A DNA stretch of 64,000 nucleotides from Planomonospora parontospora (GTDB lineage: Bacteria; Actinomycetota; Actinomycetes; Streptosporangiales; Streptosporangiaceae). This document shows positions 1 through 9,018 of this stretch, piece by piece (position 1 is the stretch's first letter; the number at the start of each line of letters is the position of its first letter). The position numbers and the translations under genes were made by a program. The stretch covers positions 147,676 to 211,675 of the forward strand of contig BMQD01000005.1 of NCBI GenBank assembly GCA_014647935.1. Direction: 5' to 3'. Under the pieces are notes generated by a model. The model was not told the DNA's origin. It searched no databases and was given only the letters and a program-made list of their open reading frames with translations.

Positions 1-44
1 CCCCCCAGCCGGCAGGCGTTCACCAAGCGGAGGAAGAAGCATGA
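1..44 (+). other. Possible 3' end of an upstream gene
   Basis: One frame is open from the window edge to a TGA at 42-44 that overlaps the murJ start codon in an ATGA arrangement, as expected for the last codons of a translationally coupled upstream gene. Only 13 codons are visible, so the protein cannot be identified. In related actinomycetes a large membrane protein of unknown function often precedes murJ, but nothing here proves it. Confidence 0.25.
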
Positions 45-1648
45 GCAGGGTCCTGCGTGCGAGCGCGATCATGGCCGCGGGCACGATGGTCTCCCGCGTC
101 ACGGGCTTCGTCAAAGCCGCGGTGCTCGTGGCCGCGCTCGGCAGCGCGCACATGGGCGACGCCTACACCGTCGCCAACGCGATCCCGTTCATCCTGTTCG
201 ACTTCCTCATCGGCGGGATCCTGAGCAGCGTCGTGGTCCCGTCGATCGTGCGGCGGCAGAAGAGCGACCCGGACGGCGGCCGGTCCTACGAGCAGCGGCT
301 GCTGACGATCGGCACCGTCGCGCTGGTCCTGCTCACCGCGGCGGCGGTGCTGCTCGCCGGGCCGCTGATCGGCCTGTACACCGACGACGGCTGGAGCGAC
401 CGGCAGACCGAGGTCGCGGTCATGCTGGCCCGGTACGTGCTGCCGCAGATCGCCTTCGTCGGCGTCGGGGCGCTCGCCGGGGCGATCCTCAACACCCGCG
501 ACCGCTTCGCCGCGCCGATGTGGGCTCCGGTGCTCAACAACGTCGTGATGATCGGCGTCCTGGTCCTCTACCTGGTGACGGCGGGCCGTTCGGGTGCGGA
601 CGTCGAGGCGGTGAGCGACGCCGACCTCGCCCTGCTCGGCCTCGGCACCACCGCCGGGATCGTGGCCCAGTGCCTGGTGCTGATGGTCTCGCTGCACCGG
701 GCCGGCTTCCGCTTCCGGCCCCGGTTCGGCCTGCGCGGCGTGGGCCTGGGCGAGATGGGCCGGACCGCCGGCTGGGGCATCGTCTACGTGCTCATCACCC
801 AGGTCGGCTTCTGGGTCACCACCATGATCGCCTCCGGTGCGGGCGGGGAGGCGGAGGGCGCGGGGAACACCGCCTACGCCCAGGCGTTCCAGCTCTTCCA
901 GCTCCCCTACGGGATCATCGCGGTCTCGGTGATCACCGCGATGCTGCCCCGGATGAGCCGGTCGGCCGCCGAGGGGGACCTCGGCACGGTCCGCGACGAG
1001 TTCGCCTCCGGTGTGCGCCTGGTCGCCGTCCTGCTGGTCCCGGCCGGGCTGCTGCTGATGGTGCTGGGGCCGGCGGTCACCGTGCTGATCTACTCCTGGG
1101 GCAACAACACCCTGGACAACGCCGTCTACATCGGCAACGTGCTCCAGGTCTTCGGCCTGGCGCTGGTGCCGTTCTCGCTCTTCCAGCTCCTGCTGCGGGT
1201 CTTCTACGCCTTCGGCGACACCCGCACCCCGGTCTTCATCGGAGCGGGCAACACCGCGGTGAGCATCGGCCTCAGCCTCCTGTCCGCCGCCGTCCTGCCG
1301 CCGCGCTACGTCGTGATGGGACTGGCGTGCGCGCTCACCGCCGCCTACGCGACGGGCACCGTGGTCGCCTGGATGCTCGCCTCGCGCCGTACGCGGGGGC
1401 TGAACGGGCGCGTGGTGGCCTCGGGGCTGTCCCGGATGTACACCGCCGCCCTTCCGGGTACGCTGGCGGCTCTCGGTGTGCTCTGGCTCACCCGTGAGCT
1501 GGCCGGTCTGACCCCGCTCAGCGCGGCCGTCATGCTCGCGGTGGGCGGCGGGGCCGGCCTGGCGCTCTACCTGGTCGTCGCGCACCGCATGCGCATCCCC
1601 GAGGTGAGTTCGATCGTTGGAATGGTCACAGGACGAGGACGCCGGTGA
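41..1648 (+). CDS. murJ: Lipid II flippase MurJ (MviN)
   Basis: Polytopic membrane protein of 535 residues in the MurJ/MviN (MOP exporter) family, which moves lipid II across the cytoplasmic membrane for peptidoglycan synthesis. The N-terminus (RASAIMAAGTMVSRVTGFVK) is the family signature and about 14 hydrophobic segments follow to the end, the usual MurJ size. The ATG at 41 has a strong GGAGGA ribosome site 6 nt upstream. The frame is also open upstream of 41, and some actinobacterial MurJ proteins carry long N-terminal extensions, so a start outside the window cannot be fully excluded. The next gene encodes a pseudokinase with an extracytoplasmic domain; in Mycobacterium tuberculosis these two parts are one polypeptide with MurJ. 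Confidence 0.93.
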   Translation: MSRVLRASAIMAAGTMVSRVTGFVKAAVLVAALGSAHMGDAYTVANAIPFILFDFLIGGILSSVVVPSIVRRQKSDPDGGRSYEQRLLTIGTVALVLLTAAAVLLAGPLIGLYTDDGWSDRQTEVAVMLARYVLPQIAFVGVGALAGAILNTRDRFAAPMWAPVLNNVVMIGVLVLYLVTAGRSGADVEAVSDADLALLGLGTTAGIVAQCLVLMVSLHRAGFRFRPRFGLRGVGLGEMGRTAGWGIVYVLITQVGFWVTTMIASGAGGEAEGAGNTAYAQAFQLFQLPYGIIAVSVITAMLPRMSRSAAEGDLGTVRDEFASGVRLVAVLLVPAGLLLMVLGPAVTVLIYSWGNNTLDNAVYIGNVLQVFGLALVPFSLFQLLLRVFYAFGDTRTPVFIGAGNTAVSIGLSLLSAAVLPPRYVVMGLACALTAAYATGTVVAWMLASRRTRGLNGRVVASGLSRMYTAALPGTLAALGVLWLTRELAGLTPLSAAVMLAVGGGAGLALYLVVAHRMRIPEVSSIVGMVTGRGRR

Positions 1649-1842
1649 CTCCGATGTTTTCCCCGCCCGTCCGGTAGGGAGAACACGGGTGGAACGGTGC
1701 GGCACTACCATGGTGCGACGCGTGTGACGACGCGCGGTGAGTGGAAGCAGGAGGGCGTGGGCGGATCCACCCGGCATCGTGTGATGAGGCCTGACGTGCC
1801 CGCAGGGCGCGACGCTGACGCGTTCCCAGTTTCGGAGAGTTC

Positions 1843-3381
1843 ATGAGCACCTCCTCGGCGATCGAGCCCGGCACGAAGCTGGCCGAACGGTTCCGGCTCG
1901 AAGACCGCGTCCACGAGTCCAACGGGGCCACGCTCTGGAAGGCCATCGACGAGGTGCTCGCCCGGCCCGTCGCCGTCCACACCTTCGATCCCGACTTCCC
2001 CCGCCTCAACGAGGTGGTCTCGGCCGCCCGTACGGCCAGCCGCCTCACCGACCCGCGGCTGACCCAGGTCTTCGACGCCACCGAGGACGACGGCTGCTCC
2101 TACGTCGTCAGCGAGTGGGTGACCGGGGACAACCTGGCCGACCTGGTCGCCGCCGGGCCGATGGAGCCCGAGCGCGCCGCCGCACTGGTCGCGGAGGTCG
2201 CCGAGGCGCTGGCCCACGCCCACGAGGCCGGCGTCCCGCACCTGTGCCTGACCCCCGAGCACCTGGTGTGGACGGCGGGCGGCACGGTCAAGTTGCTCGG
2301 CCTCGGGGTCGACGCGGTCCTCGCCGACGCGGTGCACGACAACATGCGGGTCGAGGACGCCGCCCGCGGCGACGCCGAGGGCCTCGGCCGCCTGCTGTAC
2401 GCCGGGCTGACCGGCCACTGGCCGGGCGAGGAGGCCCCCGGCGGGCTGCCCGTCGCGCCGATGGACAACGGGCACTACTGCACGCCGCGCCAGGTCACCG
2501 CCGGCGTTCCCGGTTACCTCGACACCATCGTCTGCCGGGCGCTGCTGCCGGAGAGCAAGCGCGGCCAGACCCCGCTGGCCAGCCCCGCGGAGGTCGCCGA
2601 GGCGCTCAGCTCGGTGCCCCGGCCCGCCCCCATGCCCATGCCCGCGCCGCCGCCCGCCCCTCCGGTGACGGCCTCCCGCTCCGAGGGCCTGGACACCGCC
2701 GCGTCCCCGCAGCGCCACACCCCGCCTCCGCCCCCGCCGTACCGTCCGGTCCAGCAGCCGCACCCCTCCGGGGGCGGCGGGGCGCTCGGCAAGGTGGCCG
2801 TGGGGCTGGTCGTCCTGCTGGTCATGGCCGCGGTCGGCCTGGGCGCCTGGACGCTCGGCCGCAGCATCGGCAACGCCGGCGACGCCCCGGAGGCCGGCGG
2901 CAGCTCCTCGCCCACGCCCACGACGGGGACCACCGCGACCCGCGAGGTGAAGCCCGGCTCCGCCCAGGGCTTCGACCCGCTGGGCGACGGCGACGAGCGG
3001 AGCGAGCTCGCGTCCCTGGCCCTGGACGGCAAGCCCTCCACCGACTGGCACTCCGAGTCGTACCCCTCCGCCGACTTCGGCCGGTTGAAGAAGGGCGTCG
3101 GCCTGCTGATCGACCTGAAGGAGAGCGTGGCCGTCAAGGAGGTGACGGCCGACTTCGGGCCCGTCTCCGGCGGCACCGTGGAGCTCCGGGTGGGCGACTC
3201 CAAGGACCTCGACGACCTGGGCGCGGTGGCGAAGGCCTCCGGGCTGGGCGGCAAGGAGACCCTCACCGCCAAGTCCCCGAAGAAGGGGCGTTACATCCTG
3301 CTCTGGTTCACCGAGGGCCCCTCCTACCAGGGCAAGTACCGCGCCCAGGTGAACGAGGTGAAGATCCGCGCGGTGAAGTGA
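1843..3381 (+). CDS. Membrane-anchored protein with pseudokinase and discoidin-like extracellular domain
   Basis: 512 residues. Residues about 10-265 have a serine/threonine kinase fold but lack catalytic residues: the VAIK lysine is histidine (AVAVHTF, His46), the HRD loop reads HLCLTPEHL without aspartate, and no DFG is visible (KLLGLGV). A proline-rich linker, one membrane segment at about 316-338 and a C-terminal beta-rich domain (about 370-512) follow. This matches the C-terminal part of mycobacterial MviN, where the phosphorylated pseudokinase recruits the FHA protein FhaA to control peptidoglycan synthesis. Here it is a separate gene 194 bp downstream of murJ, so a role in MurJ regulation is a reasonable inference. 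The ATG has GGAG about 8 nt upstream. The 1649-1842 gap shows no gene. Confidence 0.85.
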   Translation: MSTSSAIEPGTKLAERFRLEDRVHESNGATLWKAIDEVLARPVAVHTFDPDFPRLNEVVSAARTASRLTDPRLTQVFDATEDDGCSYVVSEWVTGDNLADLVAAGPMEPERAAALVAEVAEALAHAHEAGVPHLCLTPEHLVWTAGGTVKLLGLGVDAVLADAVHDNMRVEDAARGDAEGLGRLLYAGLTGHWPGEEAPGGLPVAPMDNGHYCTPRQVTAGVPGYLDTIVCRALLPESKRGQTPLASPAEVAEALSSVPRPAPMPMPAPPPAPPVTASRSEGLDTAASPQRHTPPPPPPYRPVQQPHPSGGGGALGKVAVGLVVLLVMAAVGLGAWTLGRSIGNAGDAPEAGGSSSPTPTTGTTATREVKPGSAQGFDPLGDGDERSELASLALDGKPSTDWHSESYPSADFGRLKKGVGLLIDLKESVAVKEVTADFGPVSGGTVELRVGDSKDLDDLGAVAKASGLGGKETLTAKSPKKGRYILLWFTEGPSYQGKYRAQVNEVKIRAVK

Positions 3382-3515
3382 CCGGCGGGGGCGGCGAGAC
3401 GGAAGCGGTGTGATTTGATCTGGTTTACCGCTCTTCTTGCCGATCATGAGAGATTTCGTGGCACCATCTATTCCGTAGAGGTGTTCTCCCGGATCGGCAT
3501 AGCAGGACTTTCCTT

Positions 3516-4163
3516 GTGAATTCCCCACCCGATACCCCGCCGACGGCGGATCAGCAGGAGGCGCGGACGGCCATGTCCGACGCCGATCTGCTGACCCGGC
3601 ACATCGCCGGGGATCCGCACGCTTTCAGTGAGATAGTCAAGCGCCACCGAGACCGCATGTGGGCGGTCGCCCTGCGCACGCTGGGCGACCCCGACGAGGC
3701 GGCCGACGCCGTGCAGGACGCGTTCGTCTCCGCCTACCGCAAGGCGGACAGCTTCCGCGGTGAGGCGGCCGTCACCACGTGGCTGCACCGCATCGTGGTG
3801 AACGCCTGCCTGGACCGCATGCGCCGCAAGTCCGTACGGCCCGTCGCCGACGACGAGCTGATCGAGGCCGCCGAGCGCGAGACCCCGGTGCCCGACCAGA
3901 CGGCCGAGCGCGAGGTCTCCATGGAGGTCTCGTCCGCGCTCAAGCTGCTCCCCGCCGACCAGCGGGCGGCCCTGGTGCTCGTCGACATGATGGGCTACTC
4001 GGTCGAGGACGCGGCCCAGGTCCTGCAGGTGCCGAGCGGCACCGTGAAGAGCCGGTGCGCACGTGGTCGCGCGAAACTTGTCCCCATTCTTTCGCATCTG
4101 CGGAACCGATCCGACCTGTCTCGCGTCTCATCGGCGAAGGGAGCAGAACTTCGTGACGGGTGA
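3516..4163 (+). CDS. sigM: ECF RNA polymerase sigma factor, SigM-type
   Basis: 215-residue sigma-70 family ECF factor. Region 2 is visible around residues 30-100 (VKRHRDRMWAVALR, DPDEAADAVQDAFVSAYRK, TWLHRIVVNACLDRMRRK) and region 4 around 140-195 (LLPADQRAALVLVDMMGYS, VPSGTVKSRCARGR). Position between murJ/pseudokinase and trxB is that of sigM in mycobacteria and streptomycetes. The GTG at 3516 gives the longest form; an ATG at 3573 (residue 20) follows an AGGAGG with an 11-nt spacing and is a credible alternative. The stop overlaps the start of the downstream zinc-finger anti-sigma factor by 11 nt, which implies translational coupling and an antagonist role for that protein. Confidence 0.88.
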   Translation: MNSPPDTPPTADQQEARTAMSDADLLTRHIAGDPHAFSEIVKRHRDRMWAVALRTLGDPDEAADAVQDAFVSAYRKADSFRGEAAVTTWLHRIVVNACLDRMRRKSVRPVADDELIEAAERETPVPDQTAEREVSMEVSSALKLLPADQRAALVLVDMMGYSVEDAAQVLQVPSGTVKSRCARGRAKLVPILSHLRNRSDLSRVSSAKGAELRDG

Positions 4164-5064
4164 TACGCACTACGACCTGGAGGTCCTGGCCGAACTGGCC
4201 GAGGGTCTCCTCGACGCCGCCACGGCCATGCGGGTTCGCGAGCATCTCGCGATCTGCGATCCCTGTGGTGAGAGCCTCGCCGACCTCGCAGCGGTCCGTG
4301 AGCTTCTGGCGGCGACGCCCACCCCGGCGATGCCGATGGGGGTCGCGCTCCGCATCGACCGGGCGCTGGCCGCCGAGGCCGAGAACTTCCGTGGAGGTGG
4401 AATCGGGCTGGTGGAAGCACCGGCCTGGGACGACATGATGCGCGACGCGCCCTGGGAGGCCACGCCTCCCCCGGCGCCGGAGCCCGAGCTCACCGCACCT
4501 GAGCCGGAGCCCGAGCGCGAGACCCGGCCCGAGCCGGTGCCGGTGCTGGGGGTCGTCGGCGACGACGGCACCGTGGTCCCGGTGACGTCGTCGAGGCGGC
4601 GCAGAGCCGCGGGACGGCGCCGCTGGGCGTCGGTCGCCGCGGCGGCGGGAGTGGCGGCGGCGGTCGCCGGCGCGACCGTGATGGCGACCGGCATGCTCTC
4701 CGCGGCCGGTCCGAAGCAGGAGCAGCAGATCGCCCAGCCCCTGCCGAGTGCGGCTACGAAGTACCAGCTGACCGACAGCAACTGGAACTACACCGACAAG
4801 GAGCTCCGCGGCTCGCTGATGGAGTACATCAGCCCGGCGCCCGTCCTGGGCACGGCGGCCACCTCCGAGCTGACCCGCTGCGTGCAGCAGGTCTCCGCGA
4901 AGGTCGGCAGGCAGCCGTTCGCCGTCGACCGGGGCTTCTACAACGGGCAGGAGGCCAACATCGTGCTGTTCTGGCACGACCAGCCCAAGAACCGCGTGCG
5001 CGTGCACGTGGTCGGCCCGTCCTGCGAGACCGTGCGCAAGCCCGCGCTCGCCAGCTGGCGCTGA
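4153..5064 (+). CDS. Transmembrane zinc-binding anti-sigma factor for the adjacent SigM
   Basis: 303 residues from the GTG at 4153. The cytoplasmic N-terminus has an anti-sigma zinc-binding motif His-x3-Cys-x2-Cys (REHLAICDPCGESL, about residues 29-42), which in this family holds the ECF sigma factor. A Pro/Glu-rich linker leads to a basic stretch and one membrane segment (about 160-183), then an outer domain of about 120 residues with two cysteines (LTRCVQQV and GPSCETV). The 11-nt overlap with sigM fixes the partner. A longer open frame reaches 4063 inside sigM, but the overlap start with AGCAG upstream fits family length better. The external domain may sense cell-envelope or redox stress, by inference from family. 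Confidence 0.82.
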   Translation: MTGDTHYDLEVLAELAEGLLDAATAMRVREHLAICDPCGESLADLAAVRELLAATPTPAMPMGVALRIDRALAAEAENFRGGGIGLVEAPAWDDMMRDAPWEATPPPAPEPELTAPEPEPERETRPEPVPVLGVVGDDGTVVPVTSSRRRRAAGRRRWASVAAAAGVAAAVAGATVMATGMLSAAGPKQEQQIAQPLPSAATKYQLTDSNWNYTDKELRGSLMEYISPAPVLGTAATSELTRCVQQVSAKVGRQPFAVDRGFYNGQEANIVLFWHDQPKNRVRVHVVGPSCETVRKPALASWR

Positions 5065-5084
5065 CCCCGCCCGGACCGCTCAGG

Positions 5085-5114
5085 AGCCCGGCACGGAACC
5101 GTCCGTGCCGGGCT
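5085..5114 (+). terminator. Intrinsic terminator hairpin after anti-sigma gene
   Basis: Perfect 12-bp stem (5085-5096 with 5103-5114) with a 6-nt loop lies 20 nt after the anti-sigma stop. Only two T follow, so it is a GC-type actinobacterial terminator. It separates sigM/anti-sigma from trxB. Confidence 0.7.
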
Positions 5115-5189
5115 TCGGCGTCACCGGGAATCACCGACGCCTAGGATCTGTTGACGCGACTGGCAACGGCAGAGGGAAAGGCGCAACGC

Positions 5190-6125
5190 GTGATGGACGT
5201 CCGCAATGTGATCATCATCGGATCGGGTCCCGCCGGTTACACATCGGCTGTGTACTCCGCACGCGCCGACCTCAACCCCCTGGTGTTCGAGGGGTCGGTC
5301 ACCGCCGGCGGCGCGCTGATGAACACCACCGAGGTGGAGAACTTCCCCGGTTTCCCCGACGGCATCATGGGCCCCGACCTGATGGACGGCCTGCGCAAGC
5401 AGGCCGAGCGGTTCGGCGCCGAGCTCGTCGCGGACGACGTGGTCGAGGTCGACCTGACCGTCACCCCCAAGGTCGTCAAGACCGCCACCGGCACCTTCCA
5501 CGCCAAGGCCGTCATCCTGGCCACCGGCTCGGGCTACCGCGAGCTGGGCGTGCCCAACGAGAAGCGGCTGTCCGGCCGCGGCGTCTCCTGGTGCGCCACC
5601 TGTGACGGCTTCTTCTTCCGCGGCCAGGACATCGTGGTCGTCGGCGGCGGCGACACCGCCATGGAGGAGGCCACCTTCCTCACCCGGTTCGCCGCCTCGG
5701 TGACCGTCGTGCACCGCCGGGACGAACTGCGCGCCAGCAAGATCATGCAGGACCGCGCGTTCGCCAACGACAAGATCCGTTTCGTCTGGGACAGCGAGGT
5801 CGTCGACGTCCTCGGCGAGGAGAAGGTCTCCGGCGTACGGCTGCGCAACCTCAAGACCGGTGAGGAGAGCGAGCTCGCCGTCACCGGCCTGTTCATCGCG
5901 ATCGGCCACGACCCCCGCACCGAGCTGGTCAAGGGCCAGGTGGAGCTCGACGACGAGGGCTACGTCAAGGTCGCCTCCCCCTCGACCCGCACCAACCTGG
6001 ACGGCGTCTTCGCCGCGGGCGACGTGGTGGACCACACCTACCGCCAGGCGATCACCGCCGCGGGCACCGGCTGCGCCGCGTCGCTGGACGCCGAGCGCTG
6101 GCTGGCCGAGCACGACGAGAAGTGA
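5190..6125 (+). CDS. trxB: Thioredoxin-disulfide reductase
   Basis: FAD/NADPH-dependent reductase of about 311 residues that reduces thioredoxin. It has the FAD dinucleotide motif near the start ([15 protein letters not shown]), the redox-active CATC motif ([11 protein letters not shown]), the NADPH motif ([16 protein letters not shown]) and the C-terminal FAD motif ([24 protein letters not shown]). The start is GTG 5190 or the adjacent ATG 5193, both after AGAGGGAAAGG; the upstream TTG at 5151 is unlikely. trxA follows 49 nt downstream, giving a complete thioredoxin operon. Linkage to the SigM locus is conserved in actinobacteria. Confidence 0.95.
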   Translation: MMDVRNVIIIGSGPAGYTSAVYSARADLNPLVFEGSVTAGGALMNTTEVENFPGFPDGIMGPDLMDGLRKQAERFGAELVADDVVEVDLTVTPKVVKTATGTFHAKAVILATGSGYRELGVPNEKRLSGRGVSWCATCDGFFFRGQDIVVVGGGDTAMEEATFLTRFAASVTVVHRRDELRASKIMQDRAFANDKIRFVWDSEVVDVLGEEKVSGVRLRNLKTGEESELAVTGLFIAIGHDPRTELVKGQVELDDEGYVKVASPSTRTNLDGVFAAGDVVDHTYRQAITAAGTGCAASLDAERWLAEHDEK

Positions 6126-6174
6126 CCCCAGAACCGAGAGCAGTCGTAGGAACCCGGATACAAGGGAGCAAGCA

Positions 6175-6498
6175 GTGGGCGCCATCAAGAACGTGACCGA
6201 GGCCAGCTTCGAGGCCGACGTGCTCAAGAGCGACAAGCCCGTCCTCGTCGACTTCTGGGCCGAGTGGTGCGGCCCGTGCCGCCAGGTCGCGCCGATCCTG
6301 GAGGAGATCGCCGGGGAGCAGGCCGAGAAGCTGACCATCGTCAAGCTCAACGTCGACGAGAATCAGGCGATCGCCCAGCAGTACGGCGTACTCCAGATCC
6401 CGACGATGAACGTCTATAAGAACGGAGAGGTCGTGAAGCAGATCATCGGCGCCAAGCCGAAGGCCATGCTGCTTCGCGAGCTCGAGGGCATCATCTAG
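6175..6498 (+). CDS. trxA: Thioredoxin
   Basis: 107-residue thioredoxin with the classical active site WCGPC (DFWAEWCGPCRQVAPIL, about residues 29-33) and the cis-proline loop (LQIPTMNVYKNGE). It receives electrons from TrxB and reduces cytoplasmic protein disulfides. GTG start at 6175 with AAGGGAG 7 nt upstream. It is the last gene of the operon; a terminator follows about 100 nt downstream, facing the convergent acetyltransferase gene. Confidence 0.96.
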   Translation: MGAIKNVTEASFEADVLKSDKPVLVDFWAEWCGPCRQVAPILEEIAGEQAEKLTIVKLNVDENQAIAQQYGVLQIPTMNVYKNGEVVKQIIGAKPKAMLLRELEGII

Positions 6499-6602
6499 GC
6501 GGCCTGCGCGCGGGCCTCTGGAGGGCCCCCTGCGGCCGGTCGCTCCCCACGGCGACGCCGGGCCGTACCACCCGCTTCCGAGCGGCACACCCACCCAAGT
6601 GA

Positions 6603-6627
6603 GAGCCCCCTCCCCCCGAGGGGGCTC
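6603..6627. terminator. Bidirectional terminator between trxA and GNAT gene
   Basis: Perfect 9-bp stem GAGCCCCCT/AGGGGGCTC (6603-6611 with 6619-6627), 7-nt loop, followed by TTG on the plus side. It sits between convergent genes and can serve both. Confidence 0.65.
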
Positions 6628-6673
6628 TTGCGCGTCCGCGGGCCCGCCGGAGCCCGGCGGCCTCCAGGGCGGC

Positions 6674-7294
6674 TCAGACGGGCCGCAGAGCCCTCTCCGG
6701 ACTCATCGACCCCAGGAGCCTCTCCAGTGCCACCTCGACGTCCTCACGCCACGAGACGGCGCTCTTGAGCTCCAGGCGGAGCCGGGGAAAGCGCAGGTGC
6801 GGCCGGACCGTCTTGAAGCCGACCGCCAGGAGGTAGTCGGCGGGCATGACGCACGCCCCCGGCTGCTCCCACTTCAGGTCGCCGAACGCCTCGATCGCCC
6901 GCACCCCGCGCCGGGTCAGGTCCTTGGCCACGCCCTGGACCAGCATCCTGCCCAGACCGCCGCCGGAGAACTCCGGGACGATGTGCGCGGTCATCAGCAG
7001 CACGGCGTCGGCGCTGACCGGCGAGGTCGGGAAGGCCGCCGAACGGGGCACGTAGAGCGGGGGCGCGTAGAGCACGAAGCCGGCCGCCGCACCGTCCACA
7101 TAGGCGATCTTGCCGCAGCTGCCCCACTCCAGCAGGGTGGAGGAGATCCACGCCTCCTTCTCCAGCCCCGGGTCGCCGGCCTCCAGGGCCCGGTCCCCGC
7201 TGACCGGATCGAGCTCCCAGAAGACGCACCGGCGGCAGCGGCGCGGCAGGTCGTCGAGGTTGTCGAGAGTGACGTTCACCAACCGACGCGACAC
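6674..7294 (-). CDS. GNAT family N-acetyltransferase
   Basis: 206 residues. The acetyl-CoA binding segment with the GNAT motif A pattern is visible (AHIVPEFSGGGLGRMLVQGV, about residues 105-124), preceded by beta strands typical of the fold. Four cysteines near the N-terminus and middle (CRRCVFW, GSCGKIAYV) are notable. The GTG at 7294 begins MSRRLVNVTLDNLDD; the Shine-Dalgarno is weak (GGGG). Acetyltransferases of this type recur next to the trx and par loci in actinomycetes, but the substrate is unknown. It is divergent from the aminotransferase at 7506, with a 211-bp shared control region that includes the short inverted repeat GAGCAC-GTT-GTGCTC at 7471-7485. Confidence 0.85.
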   Translation of the reverse strand: MSRRLVNVTLDNLDDLPRRCRRCVFWELDPVSGDRALEAGDPGLEKEAWISSTLLEWGSCGKIAYVDGAAAGFVLYAPPLYVPRSAAFPTSPVSADAVLLMTAHIVPEFSGGGLGRMLVQGVAKDLTRRGVRAIEAFGDLKWEQPGACVMPADYLLAVGFKTVRPHLRFPRLRLELKSAVSWREDVEVALERLLGSMSPERALRPV

Positions 7295-7505
7295 CTGTTG
7301 GCCCCAATCGCGTGCGAGACGAGTGCCCAGGCCTTCCTGGCCACGGTGGGGAAACCCGCGAAAACCGCTTCCCCAGCTGGCATCGTAGCCCAGCGGAGGT
7401 CATCGTTTCAGGGCTCCGATCCCCCACGGGGAGTAGAGGTGCCACTGACGTACCCTGGTTTATCTAGCTTGAGCACGTTGTGCTCCTACGACGAGGAGGT
7501 GGACC

Positions 7506-8834
7506 GTGGCACCCCAGGACTCGGATCACGGTCGGACCGTCGCGGCCCACGGGTCGCGCATCGATGCCTACGTCGATCGGTACGCCGCACGGGCTACCGG
7601 GATGGTCGCCTCCGAGGTTCGAGCTCTCTTCGCCGTCGCGTCGAGACCCGAGGTGGTCTCGCTGGCCGGCGGCATGCCGTACGTCACGGCCCTGCCCCTG
7701 GACGTCGTGGGAGAGCTCGTCGCCGACCTCGTGGCCCGCCGCGGCCCGGTCGCGCTCCAGTACGGCTCGGGCCAGGGCGACCCGCACCTGCGCGAGCAGA
7801 TCTGCGACGTCATGCGCCTGGAGGGGATCGAGGGGCACGCCGACGACGTCGTGGTGACCGTCGGCTCGCAGCAGGCCCTCGACCTCATCACCCGCATCTT
7901 CATCGACCCCGGCGACGTCATCCTGGCCGAGGGCCCCTCCTACGTGGGCGCGCTGGGCACCTTCTCCGCCTACCAGGCGAAGGTCGTGCACATCGCCATG
8001 GACGATGAGGGCATCATCCCCGAGTCGCTGGCGCAGACCGTCTACGCGCTGCAGACCGCGGGCAGCCGCATCAAGTTCCTCTACACGATCCCCACCTTCC
8101 AGAACCCGGCGGGGGTGACGCTCAACGCCGCGCGCAGAGCGCAGGTGCTGGACATCTGCCAGCGCGCGGGCGTGCTCATCGTCGAGGACAATCCGTACGG
8201 CCTGCTCGGCTTCGACGGCGAGCCCATGCGGGCGCTGCGCGCCGACAACCCCGACGGCGTGGTCTACCTGGGGTCGTTCTCCAAGACGCTCGCCCCCGGC
8301 TTCCGGGTGGGCTGGGCGCTCGCACCGCACGCCATCCGCGACAAACTCGTGCTGGCGATGGAGTCGGCCGTGCTGTCGCACTCCGCCTTCACCCAGCTCG
8401 CCGTGGGCGAATACCTCGCCACCCAGCCCTGGCGCGAGCAGATCAAGACCTTCCGGGAGCTCTACCGCGAGCGCCGGGACACCATGCTCTCCTCGCTGGA
8501 GTCCCTGATGCCCGCCGAGTGCTCCTGGACGCGGCCGAGCGGCGGGTTCTTCGTCTGGGCCACCCTCCCCGAGGGGCTGGACTCCAAGGCACTCCTGCCC
8601 CGGGCAGTCGCCGAGCGGGTGGCGTTCGTCCCGGGCACCGGTTTCTTCGCCGACGGGAGCGGCGCCCGGAACATGCGGCTGTCCTACTGCTACCCGGAGC
8701 CCGAGCGCATCCGCGAGGGCGTGCGCCGACTGGCCGGGGTGGTCGAGCAGGAGCTGCAGCTGCGCGACACGTTCGGCCCCGGCGCCTTCCCCGACCACAT
8801 CGGGGTGGACACCCCGGGACCCGACCTCGCGTGA
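7506..8834 (+). CDS. PLP-dependent class I/II aminotransferase
   Basis: 442 residues, fold-type I aminotransferase related to 2-aminoadipate and aromatic/branched-chain aminotransferases (the catalytic half of MocR-type proteins, without a GntR domain). Visible motifs: substrate loop (SLAGGMPY), QYGSGQGDPHLREQIC, the PLP-pocket segment (TIPTFQNPAGVTL), the PLP aspartate (LIVEDNPYGLL) and the Schiff-base lysine (SFSKTLAPGFRVGW, about residue 260). The GTG start has AGGAGG 6 nt upstream. A terminator follows. The specific amino acid substrate cannot be read from the sequence. Confidence 0.87.
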   Translation: MAPQDSDHGRTVAAHGSRIDAYVDRYAARATGMVASEVRALFAVASRPEVVSLAGGMPYVTALPLDVVGELVADLVARRGPVALQYGSGQGDPHLREQICDVMRLEGIEGHADDVVVTVGSQQALDLITRIFIDPGDVILAEGPSYVGALGTFSAYQAKVVHIAMDDEGIIPESLAQTVYALQTAGSRIKFLYTIPTFQNPAGVTLNAARRAQVLDICQRAGVLIVEDNPYGLLGFDGEPMRALRADNPDGVVYLGSFSKTLAPGFRVGWALAPHAIRDKLVLAMESAVLSHSAFTQLAVGEYLATQPWREQIKTFRELYRERRDTMLSSLESLMPAECSWTRPSGGFFVWATLPEGLDSKALLPRAVAERVAFVPGTGFFADGSGARNMRLSYCYPEPERIREGVRRLAGVVEQELQLRDTFGPGAFPDHIGVDTPGPDLA

Positions 8835-8861
8835 CGCCGGCTCCCGCGTAGCGCGGTCCCA

Positions 8862-8887
8862 CCGGCTCCGGCCCCTTCCGGAGCCGG
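8862..8887 (+). terminator. Intrinsic terminator after the aminotransferase
   Basis: Perfect 10-bp stem CCGGCTCCGG/CCGGAGCCGG (8862-8871 with 8878-8887), 6-nt loop, followed by TTTCCCCC. It ends the aminotransferase transcript before the ligase gene. Confidence 0.75.
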
Positions 8888-9018
8888 TTTCCCCCGTGAC
8901 GGGCCGCCGCGTGGGCCGGCCGCGGGGCGGTGCCGTACGGTGAACGCTGTCGTCCGGCGCCCGGCCCGACGACGAGAAGAGCGGTTCGACGGGCTCGTGC
9001 GGGCCTGAAGGAGAAGGT

